Translations under genes and position numbers: made by a program | The notes under the pieces: generated by a model | What the model was told of the DNA's origin: nothing | Seen by the model: only the letters and a program-made list of their open reading frames with translations | Database searches by the model: none | From: Caproiciproducens galactitolivorans | GTDB taxonomy: Bacteria; Bacillota; Clostridia; Oscillospirales; Acutalibacteraceae | Reading direction: 5' to 3' | Assembly (NCBI RefSeq): GCF_004768785.1 | Contig: NZ_SRMQ01000003.1 | Span: forward strand, 211,482-275,481 | Length of the DNA: 64,000 nucleotides | Part shown: positions 1-8,444 of the stretch, in pieces | Layout of the letters: each line of letters starts with the position of its first letter | How positions within the stretch are numbered: position 1 is the first letter of the stretch

Positions 1-117
1 ATCGAAGAACTTAAACAGGTTCAATGCAAAACAGAAGAAATGTACATACAAAGCCGCGAAGCGGAAATTTTACAGATGAAGCAGGAATTGGAAATCATCA
101 AAAAACGCAATTTTTAA
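1..117 (+). CDS. C-terminal end of an unidentified coiled-coil protein (partial)
   Basis: The reading frame is open from the first base and stops at a TAA at 115-117, giving the last 38 residues of a protein whose start lies outside the window. The visible part is rich in Glu, Lys and Gln with Leu/Ile at heptad-like spacing, so it is probably an amphipathic helix or coiled coil. No family can be assigned from this piece. It converges on the acetyltransferase gene on the other strand. Confidence 0.5.
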   Translation: MEELKQVQCKTEEMYIQSREAEILQMKQELEIIKKRNF

Positions 118-138
118 AATGAAATCTGGGTGTTTCCA

Positions 139-762
139 TTAAAGAGCATCAATGTACTCTTGCAGGCGCTCCAGATATTTTCCGGCATGGTATCCGTCCA
201 TCAGGCAATGGTTGGCTTGTAGGGAATAGGGGAGCAGCACCTTTCCGTTTTCCCGCTGGTACTTTCCCCAGGAAAGGCGGGGGATGGAATCCTGCCACCC
301 GAGCATGATGGGATGCGTAACCTGTGTGAAGGAAAACCATGGGGTGCAGGTGCAGTAAAGCTGGTCATCGCGCCCTTCTTCTTCCGGATCCATAAAGACC
401 GGCTGGCGGCGCTCCTTTTCCTGTACGGTTCTGGTGTAGCTGTGGATATCGTCGGTCATGTCGGCGGCAACCATTTTGTAAAGCTCCTTCCCCTTCGGAA
501 GGATGGTAAAGGACGGGTGCACCTTTTCGTGCAGGACAACCTGTTCCCCGCGGATGCGGTACCGGAAGTTTTCGATTTCATTGGCGGCCGCGGCGGACGC
601 GTAGCCCATGGTGAAGTAAAAGGAAAGCCCGTTTTCTTTTACAAATTGCAGAAAATGCGTCACATCCAGTTTTACGCAGATATTGAACTGCGGGTATTCC
701 ATACGCCGGAAAAAAGCAAAATGTTCCTTGCGGGGCCATGTGTTTAAATCAATGATTTCCAT
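139..762 (-). CDS. Chloramphenicol O-acetyltransferase family protein (CatA type)
   Basis: The 207-residue product has the length of the trimeric CatA family. The C-terminal catalytic signature HxxxDG is present as NHCLMDGYH, with the candidate general-base histidine near residue 185. The N-terminus (WPRKEHFAFF) is also typical of the family. CatA enzymes acetylate chloramphenicol from acetyl-CoA, but many chromosomal Clostridia homologues have not been shown to confer resistance, so the substrate is uncertain. It lies 3 bp downstream of rsmI on the same strand and is probably co-transcribed. No mobile-element signs surround it, which argues for a resident gene rather than acquired resistance. 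Confidence 0.8.
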   Translation of the reverse strand: MEIIDLNTWPRKEHFAFFRRMEYPQFNICVKLDVTHFLQFVKENGLSFYFTMGYASAAAANEIENFRYRIRGEQVVLHEKVHPSFTILPKGKELYKMVAADMTDDIHSYTRTVQEKERRQPVFMDPEEEGRDDQLYCTCTPWFSFTQVTHPIMLGWQDSIPRLSWGKYQRENGKVLLPYSLQANHCLMDGYHAGKYLERLQEYIDAL

Positions 763-765
763 ATT

Positions 766-1608
766 TTACGGATTCTCCTTTCCGCTTTGCAAAATCGCTT
801 TGTAAATGGCACCCTTTTTCAATCCGGTTTCTGCAGCGGCCCTTTTGGCGGCCTCCGAGGGCGAAAGCCCATCAGCAATCATGTCCCGCGCCATGTCGGC
901 ACCGTCTTCCAGCGTGAAATCTGTTTTTTCCGGGGCCTGGGCGCCCTCGATCACCAGTACGAATTCGCCTTTTGCGCCGCCGTCGGCGTAGCGCCGGGCC
1001 GCTTCGGAAAGCGTGGTGCGGATGACTTCCTCGTGGATTTTTGTAAGTTCCCGCACAAGGGCGACGCGGCGATCACCCCACGCGGCGAGCATGTCGCTTA
1101 GGGTAGAGGGGAGCTTGTGCGGCGCTTCGTAAAAAATCATGGTGCGGCGCTCATTTTTCAGTTCCTCCAAGTGTTCGCGGCGGCTCTTTTTGTTCATGCT
1201 TAAAAAGCCTTCGAACGTAAAACGGCCCGTCGGCAGCCCGGAAACCGCCAGCGCGGAAACAAGCGCGCTGGGACCGGGGACGACGTAAACCGGAATCCCG
1301 CGCTCCGCACACTGGGAGACGAGCAGTTCGCCGGGGTCGGAAATTGCGGGCATGCCTGCATCGGATACAAGGGCGCAGGTTTCGCCCTGCTCGATCCGGT
1401 CGCAGATGATCTGCCCGCGCTCGCGCTTGTTGTGCTCGAAATAGCTGATCATCGGCTTTTTAATATCGAAATGGTTGAGAAGCTTCAGCGTGACGCGCGT
1501 ATCCTCTGCGGCGATAAAATCCGCCTGCCGTAAAGTTTCCACCGCGCGGGGGGAAAAGTCCGAAAGGTTTCCGATCGGGGTGCCCACCACCATTAATTTT
1601 CCGTTCAT
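766..1608 (-). CDS. rsmI: 16S rRNA (cytidine(1402)-2'-O)-methyltransferase RsmI
   Basis: The 280-residue protein begins with the tetrapyrrole-methylase-fold signature VGTPIGNLSDFSPRAVETL followed by AAEDTR, both diagnostic of RsmI. This cytosolic enzyme uses SAM to 2'-O-methylate C1402 in the ribosomal P site. A C-terminal helical segment (SPSEAAKRAAAETGLKKGAIY, trimmed: residues about 250-270) matches the small RsmI C-terminal domain. Its ATG overlaps the stop of the upstream trmN6-like gene by 4 bp, indicating translational coupling. The rsmI/trmN6 pairing is common in Firmicutes. Confidence 0.93.
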   Translation of the reverse strand: MNGKLMVVGTPIGNLSDFSPRAVETLRQADFIAAEDTRVTLKLLNHFDIKKPMISYFEHNKRERGQIICDRIEQGETCALVSDAGMPAISDPGELLVSQCAERGIPVYVVPGPSALVSALAVSGLPTGRFTFEGFLSMNKKSRREHLEELKNERRTMIFYEAPHKLPSTLSDMLAAWGDRRVALVRELTKIHEEVIRTTLSEAARRYADGGAKGEFVLVIEGAQAPEKTDFTLEDGADMARDMIADGLSPSEAAKRAAAETGLKKGAIYKAILQSGKENP

Positions 1609-2351
1609 TTGCCCGAAGCTCCTTTATTCAGCGTGTATTCGCCGTATATTTGCTGCATTTCTTCGGAAAAACCGTTGCTGCCTTCAATAAACAGGACGGG
1701 GTCGACCGTCATGCCCGCTTTCCCCCCCCGGTTCGCCTGCAAAAGAAAGAGAAAAGGGGGACGGTTGGGCCGCTGCTGCACAAAGCGCAGGCGTTTCGGC
1801 TCCAGCCCGGCGTTCCGCAGGTCGAGCATCGCACCGCAAAGGCGCTCCGGGCGCATACAGCAGAAGAAACGGCCGCCGAACCGCAGAAGGTGCGCGGCGG
1901 CTTTTGCAATGTCCTCAAACCGGCACGCGGTTTCGTGCCGCGCAACGCGTAGTGCCTCCGAGGGATTGTGTATGCCCGTGCCGTCGATTTTGTACGGCGG
2001 GTTGCAGGCAACGGTGCCGAATTCGCCGGCGGGCAGGCCGTATTTTTTAATTTCGCAGATATCCCCGTGCACGACCTTAACCGTTTCGGAAAGCCGGTTG
2101 TATTCGACCGAACGGCGCGCCATGGCGCAGGCTTCCTCCTGGATTTCAAGGGCGTATATTTTGCGCGGCTTTGCCCGCGCGCACCAGATCAGCGGGATGG
2201 CGCCGCAGCCCGTGCCCAGATCGGCGCAGAGCTCCCCCGCCCGCGGCGTGGAAAACGCGGCAAGCAGGATGGTGTCAGTATTAAAACGGTGGCTTTGCGA
2301 AACAATTACGGAGTAATCGCGCGAAAGCGGTTCAAGGCGTTCGGCCTTCAA
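1605..2351 (-). CDS. tRNA1(Val) (adenine(37)-N6)-methyltransferase-like protein (TrmN6/YfiC family)
   Basis: The protein has a class I SAM-binding motif (DLGTGCGAIPLIW) and the adenine-N6 methyltransferase motif NPPY (VACNPPYK). This is the TrmN6/YabB-type arrangement seen next to rsmI in Firmicutes. The frame stays open upstream to 2396, but the best start is the TTG at 2351. A GAGGGGG ribosome binding site lies just upstream of it, and the sequence there (LKAERLEPL) matches the usual N-terminus. That gives 248 residues. The tRNA substrate is inferred from the family. Confidence 0.85.
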   Translation of the reverse strand: MKAERLEPLSRDYSVIVSQSHRFNTDTILLAAFSTPRAGELCADLGTGCGAIPLIWCARAKPRKIYALEIQEEACAMARRSVEYNRLSETVKVVHGDICEIKKYGLPAGEFGTVACNPPYKIDGTGIHNPSEALRVARHETACRFEDIAKAAAHLLRFGGRFFCCMRPERLCGAMLDLRNAGLEPKRLRFVQQRPNRPPFLFLLQANRGGKAGMTVDPVLFIEGSNGFSEEMQQIYGEYTLNKGASGK

Positions 2352-2553
2352 GACAAATTTCCCCCTCGTTTTTATAATCTTATGGAAGAAAGGCAAATTG
2401 ATTTCTTGTAATATTTTACTATAAATAAATCAAAAAGTCAGTATGCAATAATTTTCAGTTTCCGCTTTTGCGGCGCCTTCACGCCCGCCCGGTTTCTCGT
2501 ATGCTTAGCGCCATATTCCAAAATGATAGAGAGAAATACACGATGAGCCGAAT

Positions 2554-2581
2554 AAAAAGTCCAGCTTGTGCTGGGCTTTTT
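2554..2581. terminator. Bidirectional intrinsic terminator
   Basis: A short GC stem (CCAGC, loop TTGT, GCTGG) is flanked by A5 on the left and T5 on the right, so it can act on either strand. With the hairpin at 2622-2653 it fills the stretch 2352-2667 between the methyltransferase and the ferredoxin. No supportable gene was seen in the rest of that stretch. Confidence 0.65.
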
Positions 2582-2621
2582 ATTTATGCTGTTTTCGTCT
2601 TTTCTGAAGACGTATAAAAAG

Positions 2622-2653
2622 AAAAAGGCGGGCGCCGAAAACGCTCCGCCTTT
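2622..2653 (-). terminator. Intrinsic terminator of the ferredoxin gene
   Basis: Read on the minus strand, an AAAGGCGG...CCGCCTTT stem is followed by a T-rich tract, about 15 bp after the ferredoxin stop codon. Confidence 0.65.
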
Positions 2654-2667
2654 ATCCGGTTGCAATA

Positions 2668-2838
2668 TTATTCCTGTGCAGGAGCACCTACGGGGCATGC
2701 ATCGGCGCAGGCGCCGCACTCTGTGCAAAGATCTGCATCGATGACAAATTTACCGTCGCCCTGAGAAATCGCGTTTACCGGGCAACCCGCTTCGCAAGCG
2801 CCGCAGGAAATGCACTCATCACTAATAACATATGCCAT
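2668..2838 (-). CDS. Ferredoxin, 2[4Fe-4S] clostridial type
   Basis: The 56-residue protein has two CxxCxxCxxxCP cluster-binding motifs, with cysteines at 9, 12, 15, 19 and 38, 41, 44, 48. This is the classical small clostridial electron carrier. The frame extends six codons further upstream, but the ATG at 2838 has a GGAGGTG site at good spacing and gives the standard MAYVISDEC N-terminus. It lies downstream of ricT on the same strand. A ferredoxin between ricT and the rsmI pair recurs in Clostridia; its electron partner cannot be told from context. Confidence 0.95.
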   Translation of the reverse strand: MAYVISDECISCGACEAGCPVNAISQGDGKFVIDADLCTECGACADACPVGAPAQE

Positions 2839-2919
2839 TGGGAAAAACACCTCCATATTTAATTACTACATAATTCTATCATAAATGACAGAAAATGCAA
2901 CAGAATAGGAGGAAATAAT

Positions 2920-3789
2920 TTAATCCTTTTCGAGCTCCTTGAGCTGTTCCAATTCGTTTCGGTCAATGCTTACGTGGCCGCCCTTAATCAGCTTTACCTG
3001 TGAGGCTTTAAAAAGCTTGGGCGCGGCTTCCGGGGCGGTATCCATGCGCACCTGCAAAACGCCGGTCAGCATATTCAAGTCGACTACGGTGCCCTTTCCG
3101 TCCGGAGTCATTACTACGGAATTGACGGTCGGTATAGAGCGCAGCAGATCCTGATACGTTTCCTGCTCGTATTTCAGGCAGCACATCAGCCGCCCGCAGG
3201 TGCCGGATATTTTCACCGGATTCAGCGAAAGCCCCTGTTCCTTTGCCATCTTGATGGAAACCGGCTGAAATCCGCCCAGAAACGTTGAGCAGCAGAACGG
3301 CCGGCCGCAGATGCCGAGCCCGCCGAGCATTTTCGCTTCGTCGCGCACGCCGATCTGCCGCAGTTCGATGCGGGTGCGGAAGACGGAAGCCAGGTCTTTT
3401 ACCAGCTCGCGGAAATCGACCCGCCCGTCGGCGGTAAAGTAAAACAGGATTTTGGAGTTGTCGAAGGTATACTCCACGTCGACCAGCTTCATTTCCAGTT
3501 TGTGGGCTGCAATTTTTTTCAGGCAGATATTGAAGGCAGTTTTTTCCTTGGCGTTGTTTTCCGCCATCTTTTTCAAATCTTCCTTTGTGGCGACGCGGAT
3601 CAGCTTTTTCAGCGGCTGGACGATGCTTTCGTCGCTGATCTGCCGGTTTTCCATTGCGATTTCGCCGCACTCTATGCCGCGCGCGGTTTCAACAATGACC
3701 ATATCCCCCTGCTTAAGTGTATTCCCGTCGGGGTCAAAATAATATACTTTTCCTACATTTTTAAAACGAACGCCAATAACCTCGGCCAT
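2920..3789 (-). CDS. ricT: RicT/YaaT-type regulator (PSP1 domain)
   Basis: The 289-residue protein matches the PSP1/YaaT family. The characteristic cysteines are present in GICGRPFCCSTFL and CGRLMCCLKYEQ. In Bacillus subtilis RicT joins RicA and RicF in an Fe-S-containing complex that affects RNase Y-dependent mRNA maturation and sporulation phosphorelay entry; that role is inferred here. The start is set at the ATG at 3789, where a GGGAGG site lies 5 nt upstream, rather than further up the frame. It sits 26 bp after holB, the order seen in B. subtilis (holB-yaaT). Confidence 0.9.
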   Translation of the reverse strand: MAEVIGVRFKNVGKVYYFDPDGNTLKQGDMVIVETARGIECGEIAMENRQISDESIVQPLKKLIRVATKEDLKKMAENNAKEKTAFNICLKKIAAHKLEMKLVDVEYTFDNSKILFYFTADGRVDFRELVKDLASVFRTRIELRQIGVRDEAKMLGGLGICGRPFCCSTFLGGFQPVSIKMAKEQGLSLNPVKISGTCGRLMCCLKYEQETYQDLLRSIPTVNSVVMTPDGKGTVVDLNMLTGVLQVRMDTAPEAAPKLFKASQVKLIKGGHVSIDRNELEQLKELEKD

Positions 3790-3815
3790 GTGAACCTCCC
3801 ATGAATAAATTGGCA

Positions 3816-4691
3816 TTATCTGCCGGCGGCCGCGCGCAAATTTGCGCAAAGAGCCGTTACAAGCAGCGCCGCGTTCGCGTTTCGGTCAAGCGCGCGCTGC
3901 GCTTTCCGGACCTCGTCCAGAAGGGTAAGAAGCTTTCCGCGGGTAAACCCCGCACCAAGTGACGCGACCGCTTCCGGCTGACCGGAGAGGCAGGTACTGC
4001 CCCCTGCGCGCAAAACCGCCGCGTCGCGGAAAAGAAGCAAAAGTTCCGAAAGGACGGCGCGCAGCCGATCCTTATTTTTTATCAGATCCGCTGTTAAGAA
4101 CAGCAGGTCCGTTTCGTTCGCCGCGGTAACCGCCGCGGCCAGTTTTTTTATATATTCCGGTTCAACGCCGCTTTGTTCCCGAACGGCTTCCAGCGAAAAA
4201 ATCTGCGCCCGCGAGCGGATGGTGGGAAGAAGTGCCGCTGCGCTGGAGGCGGTGAGCAGGAACCGGACGCTTTCGGGCGGTTCCTCAAAGACCTTCAGCA
4301 GGGCATTCTGCGAAACCTCACTCATATTCTGCGCACCGTACAGCAGATATACTTTGCAATTTGCCTCGTTCGGCCGGATATAGGCGTCGGACCGTATGGA
4401 GCGGATTGCATCAATTGGGAAAGCGCGCGGGTCCGCGTCGCCGTCCAGCGTAAAAAGATCCGGGTGGGAGCCGGCTGCCGCCTTGATGCACCCCGGGCAT
4501 TTTCCGCAGGGGCTTTCCACAGGGTCGGTGCAGACACAGGCCTTTGCCAATGCGGCGGCAAGCTCGTTGCGCTCCTTCTGGGGACCTTCCAAAATCAACG
4601 CATGGGGAAGCCTGCCCTCCTCAAACAAAAGCGCAAGCGAATGCTTTACCTCTTCGCCGGCGGGAACCGCGTGCAGGTTTAACTGGCTCAT
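3816..4691 (-). CDS. holB: DNA polymerase III delta' subunit
   Basis: The 291-residue product is a clamp-loader AAA+ subunit. It has the four-cysteine zinc knot of the family (CVCTDPVESPCGKCPGC) and the conserved block NALLKVFEEPPESVRFLL. The nucleotide-binding loop is degenerate (LEGPQKER), as is usual for delta', which acts structurally rather than as an ATPase. Its ATG overlaps the stop of darA by 4 bp. The neighbours darA upstream and ricT downstream are the normal Firmicutes context. Confidence 0.93.
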   Translation of the reverse strand: MSQLNLHAVPAGEEVKHSLALLFEEGRLPHALILEGPQKERNELAAALAKACVCTDPVESPCGKCPGCIKAAAGSHPDLFTLDGDADPRAFPIDAIRSIRSDAYIRPNEANCKVYLLYGAQNMSEVSQNALLKVFEEPPESVRFLLTASSAAALLPTIRSRAQIFSLEAVREQSGVEPEYIKKLAAAVTAANETDLLFLTADLIKNKDRLRAVLSELLLLFRDAAVLRAGGSTCLSGQPEAVASLGAGFTRGKLLTLLDEVRKAQRALDRNANAALLVTALCANLRAAAGR

Positions 4692-5011
4692 ACCTTTTCA
4701 AAGCGGTCCACATTCAGAACGAAAATCGTGGAACCGCCCACGGTGACCTCAACCGGAAATGAGGAATACATGCCGACATCCATGGTGGTTGCGCTCGGTA
4801 CAAGCTGGGTGCGGCGGCTGCTTTGCTTGGAAATAATGGAGATAACCTGGTCAACCTTGTCGTCTTCGGTACCGACGATGAAGGTAGTGTTGCCCGCCAT
4901 CAGAAACCCGCCGGTGGTTGCAAGCTTGGTAACGGCGAATCCTTCTTTCGTCAGCGCGGCGGAAACCATGCCGCTGTCGTCGTTGCTTACAATCGCAAGA
5001 ACCAGTTTCAT
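4688..5011 (-). CDS. darA: Cyclic-di-AMP receptor DarA (PII-like)
   Basis: The 107-residue protein matches the DarA/PstA family (formerly DUF970), with MKLVLAIVSNDD at the N-terminus and TTGGFLMAGNTTFIVG in the ligand-binding region. The family forms PII-like trimers that bind c-di-AMP; the downstream target is unknown. The start at 5011 follows a GGAGGG site. The thymidylate kinase gene often found between the decarboxylase and darA is absent here. Confidence 0.93.
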   Translation of the reverse strand: MKLVLAIVSNDDSGMVSAALTKEGFAVTKLATTGGFLMAGNTTFIVGTEDDKVDQVISIISKQSSRRTQLVPSATTMDVGMYSSFPVEVTVGGSTIFVLNVDRFEKV

Positions 5012-5060
5012 AATGAATCCCTCCAGAAAATGCAAAATCAGGAACCCTTTTTTATGAATA

Positions 5061-6344
5061 TTATTTTAACACTTTTATTGCGAAAAAGCCATACCCGCGC
5101 AAAAACCGGAGGATTTCTTTTGTGATTTCCTCCCCGGGCATCACGACCGGAACGCCCGGCGGGCAGGGGCAGGCGGCCTGCGCGGCAATCCGCCCCGCCG
5201 CCTGTTCAAGCGGCACGCTTTCCGACGGGGCAAAAACCGCTTCGCGCAGGCTTGTCTTTACAGGGGGAAGCTCCGGCAGCTCCGGCGCCTGCGGAAGGGG
5301 GATGCGCACCGGTAAGCGTTCAATTGCGTCCTTCAGCCGGAGAAAATCGCGGTCCGTATTAAACGGGGTTGCGATGAAAACCACATGTGCGCCGTCGGCA
5401 AACTCCGGCTCCACGCCCGCCTGGCGGAAAAGGTCGGCGGCTTCGATCCCGGGGATTCCGGCGGAGGCTGTGTTCAGCGTGATGCGCGTCGGGTCCGTTA
5501 AGCCCCCCGGCAGGGAAATGCCGCGGTTTTGCGCTACGGCTTTGATTTCCGAAACCTTTTCCTGCAAAGGGCCGAATTCCCTGCGGTGCAGCCGGAGCCA
5601 CTCGCGCGCAAGGTCAAGCGAAGCCATTACCGGGTAGCCGGGGCTGGTGGAAGCGAACAGCGCCATGGCTTCCTTTGCGTCCGCAGTATAACGGCTGTCC
5701 GCAATATGGAGCCACGCGCCGCCCGTCAGCACATTCAGGGTTTTGTGCGCGGAACAGGCGGTCATGCTCGCGCCGAGGGCAAGCGGGTGGAGCTTTGGCT
5801 CGGTGAACATCAGATGCGCGCCGTGGGCATTGTCCACAAGAAGGGGGATATCCCGCGCCCGGCACGCTTCGGCAATGGCGGGGATATCGAGAAGCTGCCC
5901 GTAATAGTTCGGGCTGGTTACGTAAACCGCTTTTGCGTCGGGTGTTTTTGCAAGTACGGAAAGCACATCTTCCGGCATTGCCCAGACGGGGGTTAAATCC
6001 AGCAGCGCCATGGTGTTTACCGCGCTGCGGTGCAAAACGCGGGAGCAGACGATTTTGCCACCGCCCGGCGCAGCAAGCCGGAACATCGCCTGAATGCAGA
6101 GGGTGCATCCGCCCGCGGAAATACAGGTCCGTTTTGCCCCGAACAGCTCCGCCGCAAGATTTTCCGCCCGGGCGATGGGGCCGTCCGCTTCGAACAGGCT
6201 GTCCGTGTCTGGAAGCTCGGTGAAATCGAGCGAAAGCAGATCGGGCGGAAGGGCGCCGGGGTTGTTTTTATGCCCCGGCGTGTGAAAAGAGGCGCGTCCG
6301 CGTTCCTTATGTTCTACTAAAGCGGTGTAAAGCGGGGTGGGCAT
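5061..6344 (-). CDS. Orn/Lys/Arg decarboxylase-family PLP enzyme (YaaO/SpeA-like)
   Basis: The 427-residue protein is a fold type I PLP enzyme. FHTPGHKN near the N-terminus, DNAHGAH, and SAHKTLNVLTGG with the Schiff-base lysine identify the ornithine/lysine/arginine decarboxylase group. It lacks the long extensions of inducible decarboxylases and resembles YaaO, which precedes tmk-darA-holB in Bacillus. The amino-acid substrate cannot be read from sequence. The start at 6344 follows AAAGGAG, which lies immediately after the terminator of the upstream LCP gene. Confidence 0.87.
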   Translation of the reverse strand: MPTPLYTALVEHKERGRASFHTPGHKNNPGALPPDLLSLDFTELPDTDSLFEADGPIARAENLAAELFGAKRTCISAGGCTLCIQAMFRLAAPGGGKIVCSRVLHRSAVNTMALLDLTPVWAMPEDVLSVLAKTPDAKAVYVTSPNYYGQLLDIPAIAEACRARDIPLLVDNAHGAHLMFTEPKLHPLALGASMTACSAHKTLNVLTGGAWLHIADSRYTADAKEAMALFASTSPGYPVMASLDLAREWLRLHRREFGPLQEKVSEIKAVAQNRGISLPGGLTDPTRITLNTASAGIPGIEAADLFRQAGVEPEFADGAHVVFIATPFNTDRDFLRLKDAIERLPVRIPLPQAPELPELPPVKTSLREAVFAPSESVPLEQAAGRIAAQAACPCPPGVPVVMPGEEITKEILRFLRGYGFFAIKVLK

Positions 6345-6364
6345 TCTGATTAACTCCTTTGAAA

Positions 6365-6394
6365 AAGGCCGTACGGCTTCCACCGTACGGCCTT
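6365..6394 (-). terminator. Terminator of the LCP-family gene
   Basis: A perfect 12-bp stem (AAGGCCGTACGG with CCGTACGGCCTT, 6-nt loop) is followed on the minus strand by a T5 run. It separates the LCP gene from the decarboxylase gene. Confidence 0.85.
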
Positions 6395-6419
6395 GATGAA
6401 GAATTTTTTACGGCATTTC

Positions 6420-7469
6420 TTAATCGCCGTCATACGTTTTGCTTGGCAGGTTGCTTTCATAAATGAATTCCGCCAGGCTCTTGCTGCATTTATCCAGATC
6501 GGGAACGAGTACGTCCGCCGGGGTTCCGTTGAAGCTGACCCGTTCGGAGGTGTATTCATTGTTGCCCGGCGTACGGTTCTGGCTGATCGGGTAATTCAGG
6601 TAGGTCAGCGAATTTGCCGCCATGTTCAGCACTTCGTTCTTGGTCATGTTGGTTGTAATAAGAGGAAGAACATCGTAGAGCGCCTGGTTGATCGTTCCGA
6701 TGTCCGCAGTTTTGAATTTTTCAACAAGGCTGGAAAAGACCTTGCGCTGGCGCTGGGTGCGCTCGAAGTCGTCGCCGATCGCACGGATACGGGAATAGTA
6801 AAGCGCCTGTTTCCCGCTCAAAACGAAGGTTCCGGCGGTCAAGTTGCGGCGCGAGTCCCCGGAGTTCTGGTTAATAAGCTGCGCTTCGCCCTTTGTAATC
6901 GTCATGGTTACGCCGCCGAGCCTGTCGATAATTTTCGAGAAAGAAGCATAATCGATCAGTACAAAGCGGTCGATATCGGTTCCGAAATTTGCTTCGATGG
7001 TGGCAACGGAGAGCTGCGGGCCGCCGAGCGTATAGGCGACGTTCAGCCGCTGACTCCCATGCCCGGGAATCGCGACATACATATCGCGCATGAAGGAATT
7101 CAGCTTCAGCTTTTTGTGGCGCGTGTCAACGGAGACCAGCATCATGCTGTCGCTTCGCCCGGGGTCGTTCGGCTGGTAATCGTCCACGCCCATTACAAGG
7201 ATGTTCGTAATGGCGTCATCATGGTAGAGCCCGCCCAAAATCCCCGCTTTTGCGCTGGTGCTGCTGGCGCCCGCTTGGAAAAGTTCGCCGGTATTTACCT
7301 GTGAATTTTCCTCCATCGGGACAAAATTAATTCGGCTTAGCATTTGGTCAGCGTAAACACAACCCATGCCGGTTATCAGCATGACCACGCTTAAAACAAG
7401 AATCACTATATTTCGAATCAAGGTTTTTGGACTTTTTGCATTTTTTCGCATTTTTCCTGCCTTTTTCAC
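6420..7469 (-). CDS. LytR-CpsA-Psr (LCP) family cell-wall glycopolymer ligase
   Basis: The 349-residue protein has a short cytoplasmic N-terminus, one membrane anchor (about residues 18-40) and an extracellular LCP domain. Family hallmarks are present: GVDDYQPNDPGRSDSMMLV, RDMYVAIPGHG, IDYASFSKIIDRLGGV, and the Arg-rich YSRIRAIGDDFERTQRQR that binds the pyrophosphate lipid. These enzymes move undecaprenyl-linked glycopolymers onto peptidoglycan. The start is the GTG at 7469 with a modest AAGGA site; an internal ATG six codons on is possible. It is monocistronic, with its own terminator. Confidence 0.92.
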   Translation of the reverse strand: MKKAGKMRKNAKSPKTLIRNIVILVLSVVMLITGMGCVYADQMLSRINFVPMEENSQVNTGELFQAGASSTSAKAGILGGLYHDDAITNILVMGVDDYQPNDPGRSDSMMLVSVDTRHKKLKLNSFMRDMYVAIPGHGSQRLNVAYTLGGPQLSVATIEANFGTDIDRFVLIDYASFSKIIDRLGGVTMTITKGEAQLINQNSGDSRRNLTAGTFVLSGKQALYYSRIRAIGDDFERTQRQRKVFSSLVEKFKTADIGTINQALYDVLPLITTNMTKNEVLNMAANSLTYLNYPISQNRTPGNNEYTSERVSFNGTPADVLVPDLDKCSKSLAEFIYESNLPSKTYDGD

Positions 7470-7578
7470 AACATCAGTCCTTAATCGGCAATTTTTGTTA
7501 CGATAACCGATTCATTATACTCTGTTGCATCGATAAAATAATTATTTAAAAGAATTTATTTGTAAACAGATTCCCAAT

Positions 7579-8160
7579 TCAATCCTGCTCGTCCAGCGTG
7601 AGTTGATAGGAGGGCAGGAATTCCTCTACAAAACAGTCCGCTTCGGGAAGGTGCATATCGGCAACGGCCTGGCGGAGCGCAACTTCCGCCTTGGCGAATT
7701 CGCTGTTGCCCGCCCCTTTTTCCTCCATGCATTTGATAACAGCGGAAAGCTTGTCCGCCGCTTTTACAAGAGGGAGAAGCTTGCGGTCGCTCTCGCCGTT
7801 CGCGGCAAGGATGGCTTCGTAACCTGGCTTTAAATCAGCCGGCAGAAGGCTCAGCAACTTTTTCCGGGCGGTTTTTTCCACCTCGGCGTAGGCGGAGCGG
7901 ATTTCCGGGTTATAGTATTTTACCGGGGTGGGAAGGTCGCCGGTCAGGATCTCGGTCGCGTCGTGGTAAAGCGCGAGGAGCGCGGCACGCTCCGGATTTA
8001 CATTTCCGCCGAAGCGGGTGTTGCGAAGTACTGCCAGCGCGTGGGCGATAACAGCGGTTTCAAAGCTGTGTTCGCAAAGGTTTTCCTCGCGCGTGTTGCG
8101 CATCAGGCCCCAGCGGTTAATATATTTCATGCGAGAAAGCACCGCATAAAAATGGAACAT
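7579..8160 (-). CDS. HD-domain 5'-deoxynucleotidase (YfbR type)
   Basis: The 193-residue protein has the HD phosphohydrolase metal ligands in order (CEHSFETA, YHDATE, and a later Asp) and is close to the roughly 199 residues of E. coli YfbR. That enzyme dephosphorylates deoxynucleoside monophosphates. LYHDATEILTGDLPTPVKY is strongly diagnostic. The start at 8160 follows AGGGGG at good spacing; the open frame upstream lacks a site. Confidence 0.88.
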   Translation of the reverse strand: MFHFYAVLSRMKYINRWGLMRNTREENLCEHSFETAVIAHALAVLRNTRFGGNVNPERAALLALYHDATEILTGDLPTPVKYYNPEIRSAYAEVEKTARKKLLSLLPADLKPGYEAILAANGESDRKLLPLVKAADKLSAVIKCMEEKGAGNSEFAKAEVALRQAVADMHLPEADCFVEEFLPSYQLTLDEQD

Positions 8161-8344
8161 CCGAAATCCCCCTGTAATCCTTAAATATACTTCCCGATTT
8201 TGCAGCAAAACTACCCCGAAACAAGTGGGGAAGACAGGAAATCCGCCGAAATGGGCGGCGATAATAAATAGTAAACGAATTATTTATAATATACTAATAA
8301 AACGTAAATTTTGCAAGAAGCGTGGTCGGTTTTATTAAATTCGC

Positions 8345-8373
8345 TTTGTTCCAACAAAAGCGTGTGTTATAAT
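8345..8373 (+). promoter_or_regulatory. Candidate promoter (extended -10) for the YfhO-type gene
   Basis: TGTTATAAT gives an extended -10 with TATAAT at 8368-8373, and a weak -35-like TTTGTT lies 17 bp upstream. It is about 70 bp ahead of the TTG start at 8445. The rest of 8161-8444 shows no gene. Confidence 0.55.
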
Positions 8374-8444
8374 ATGGATTGATTACTTCATAAGCAGCAC
8401 AGGCGGTTTTCTCATGTGCGCTGCTGTTAAACGGAGGCGACAGT

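Noticed and set aside
2438..2728. 96-codon minus-strand frame overlapping the ferredoxin gene
   Set aside because: It runs through two terminators and overlaps the clear ferredoxin gene in another frame.
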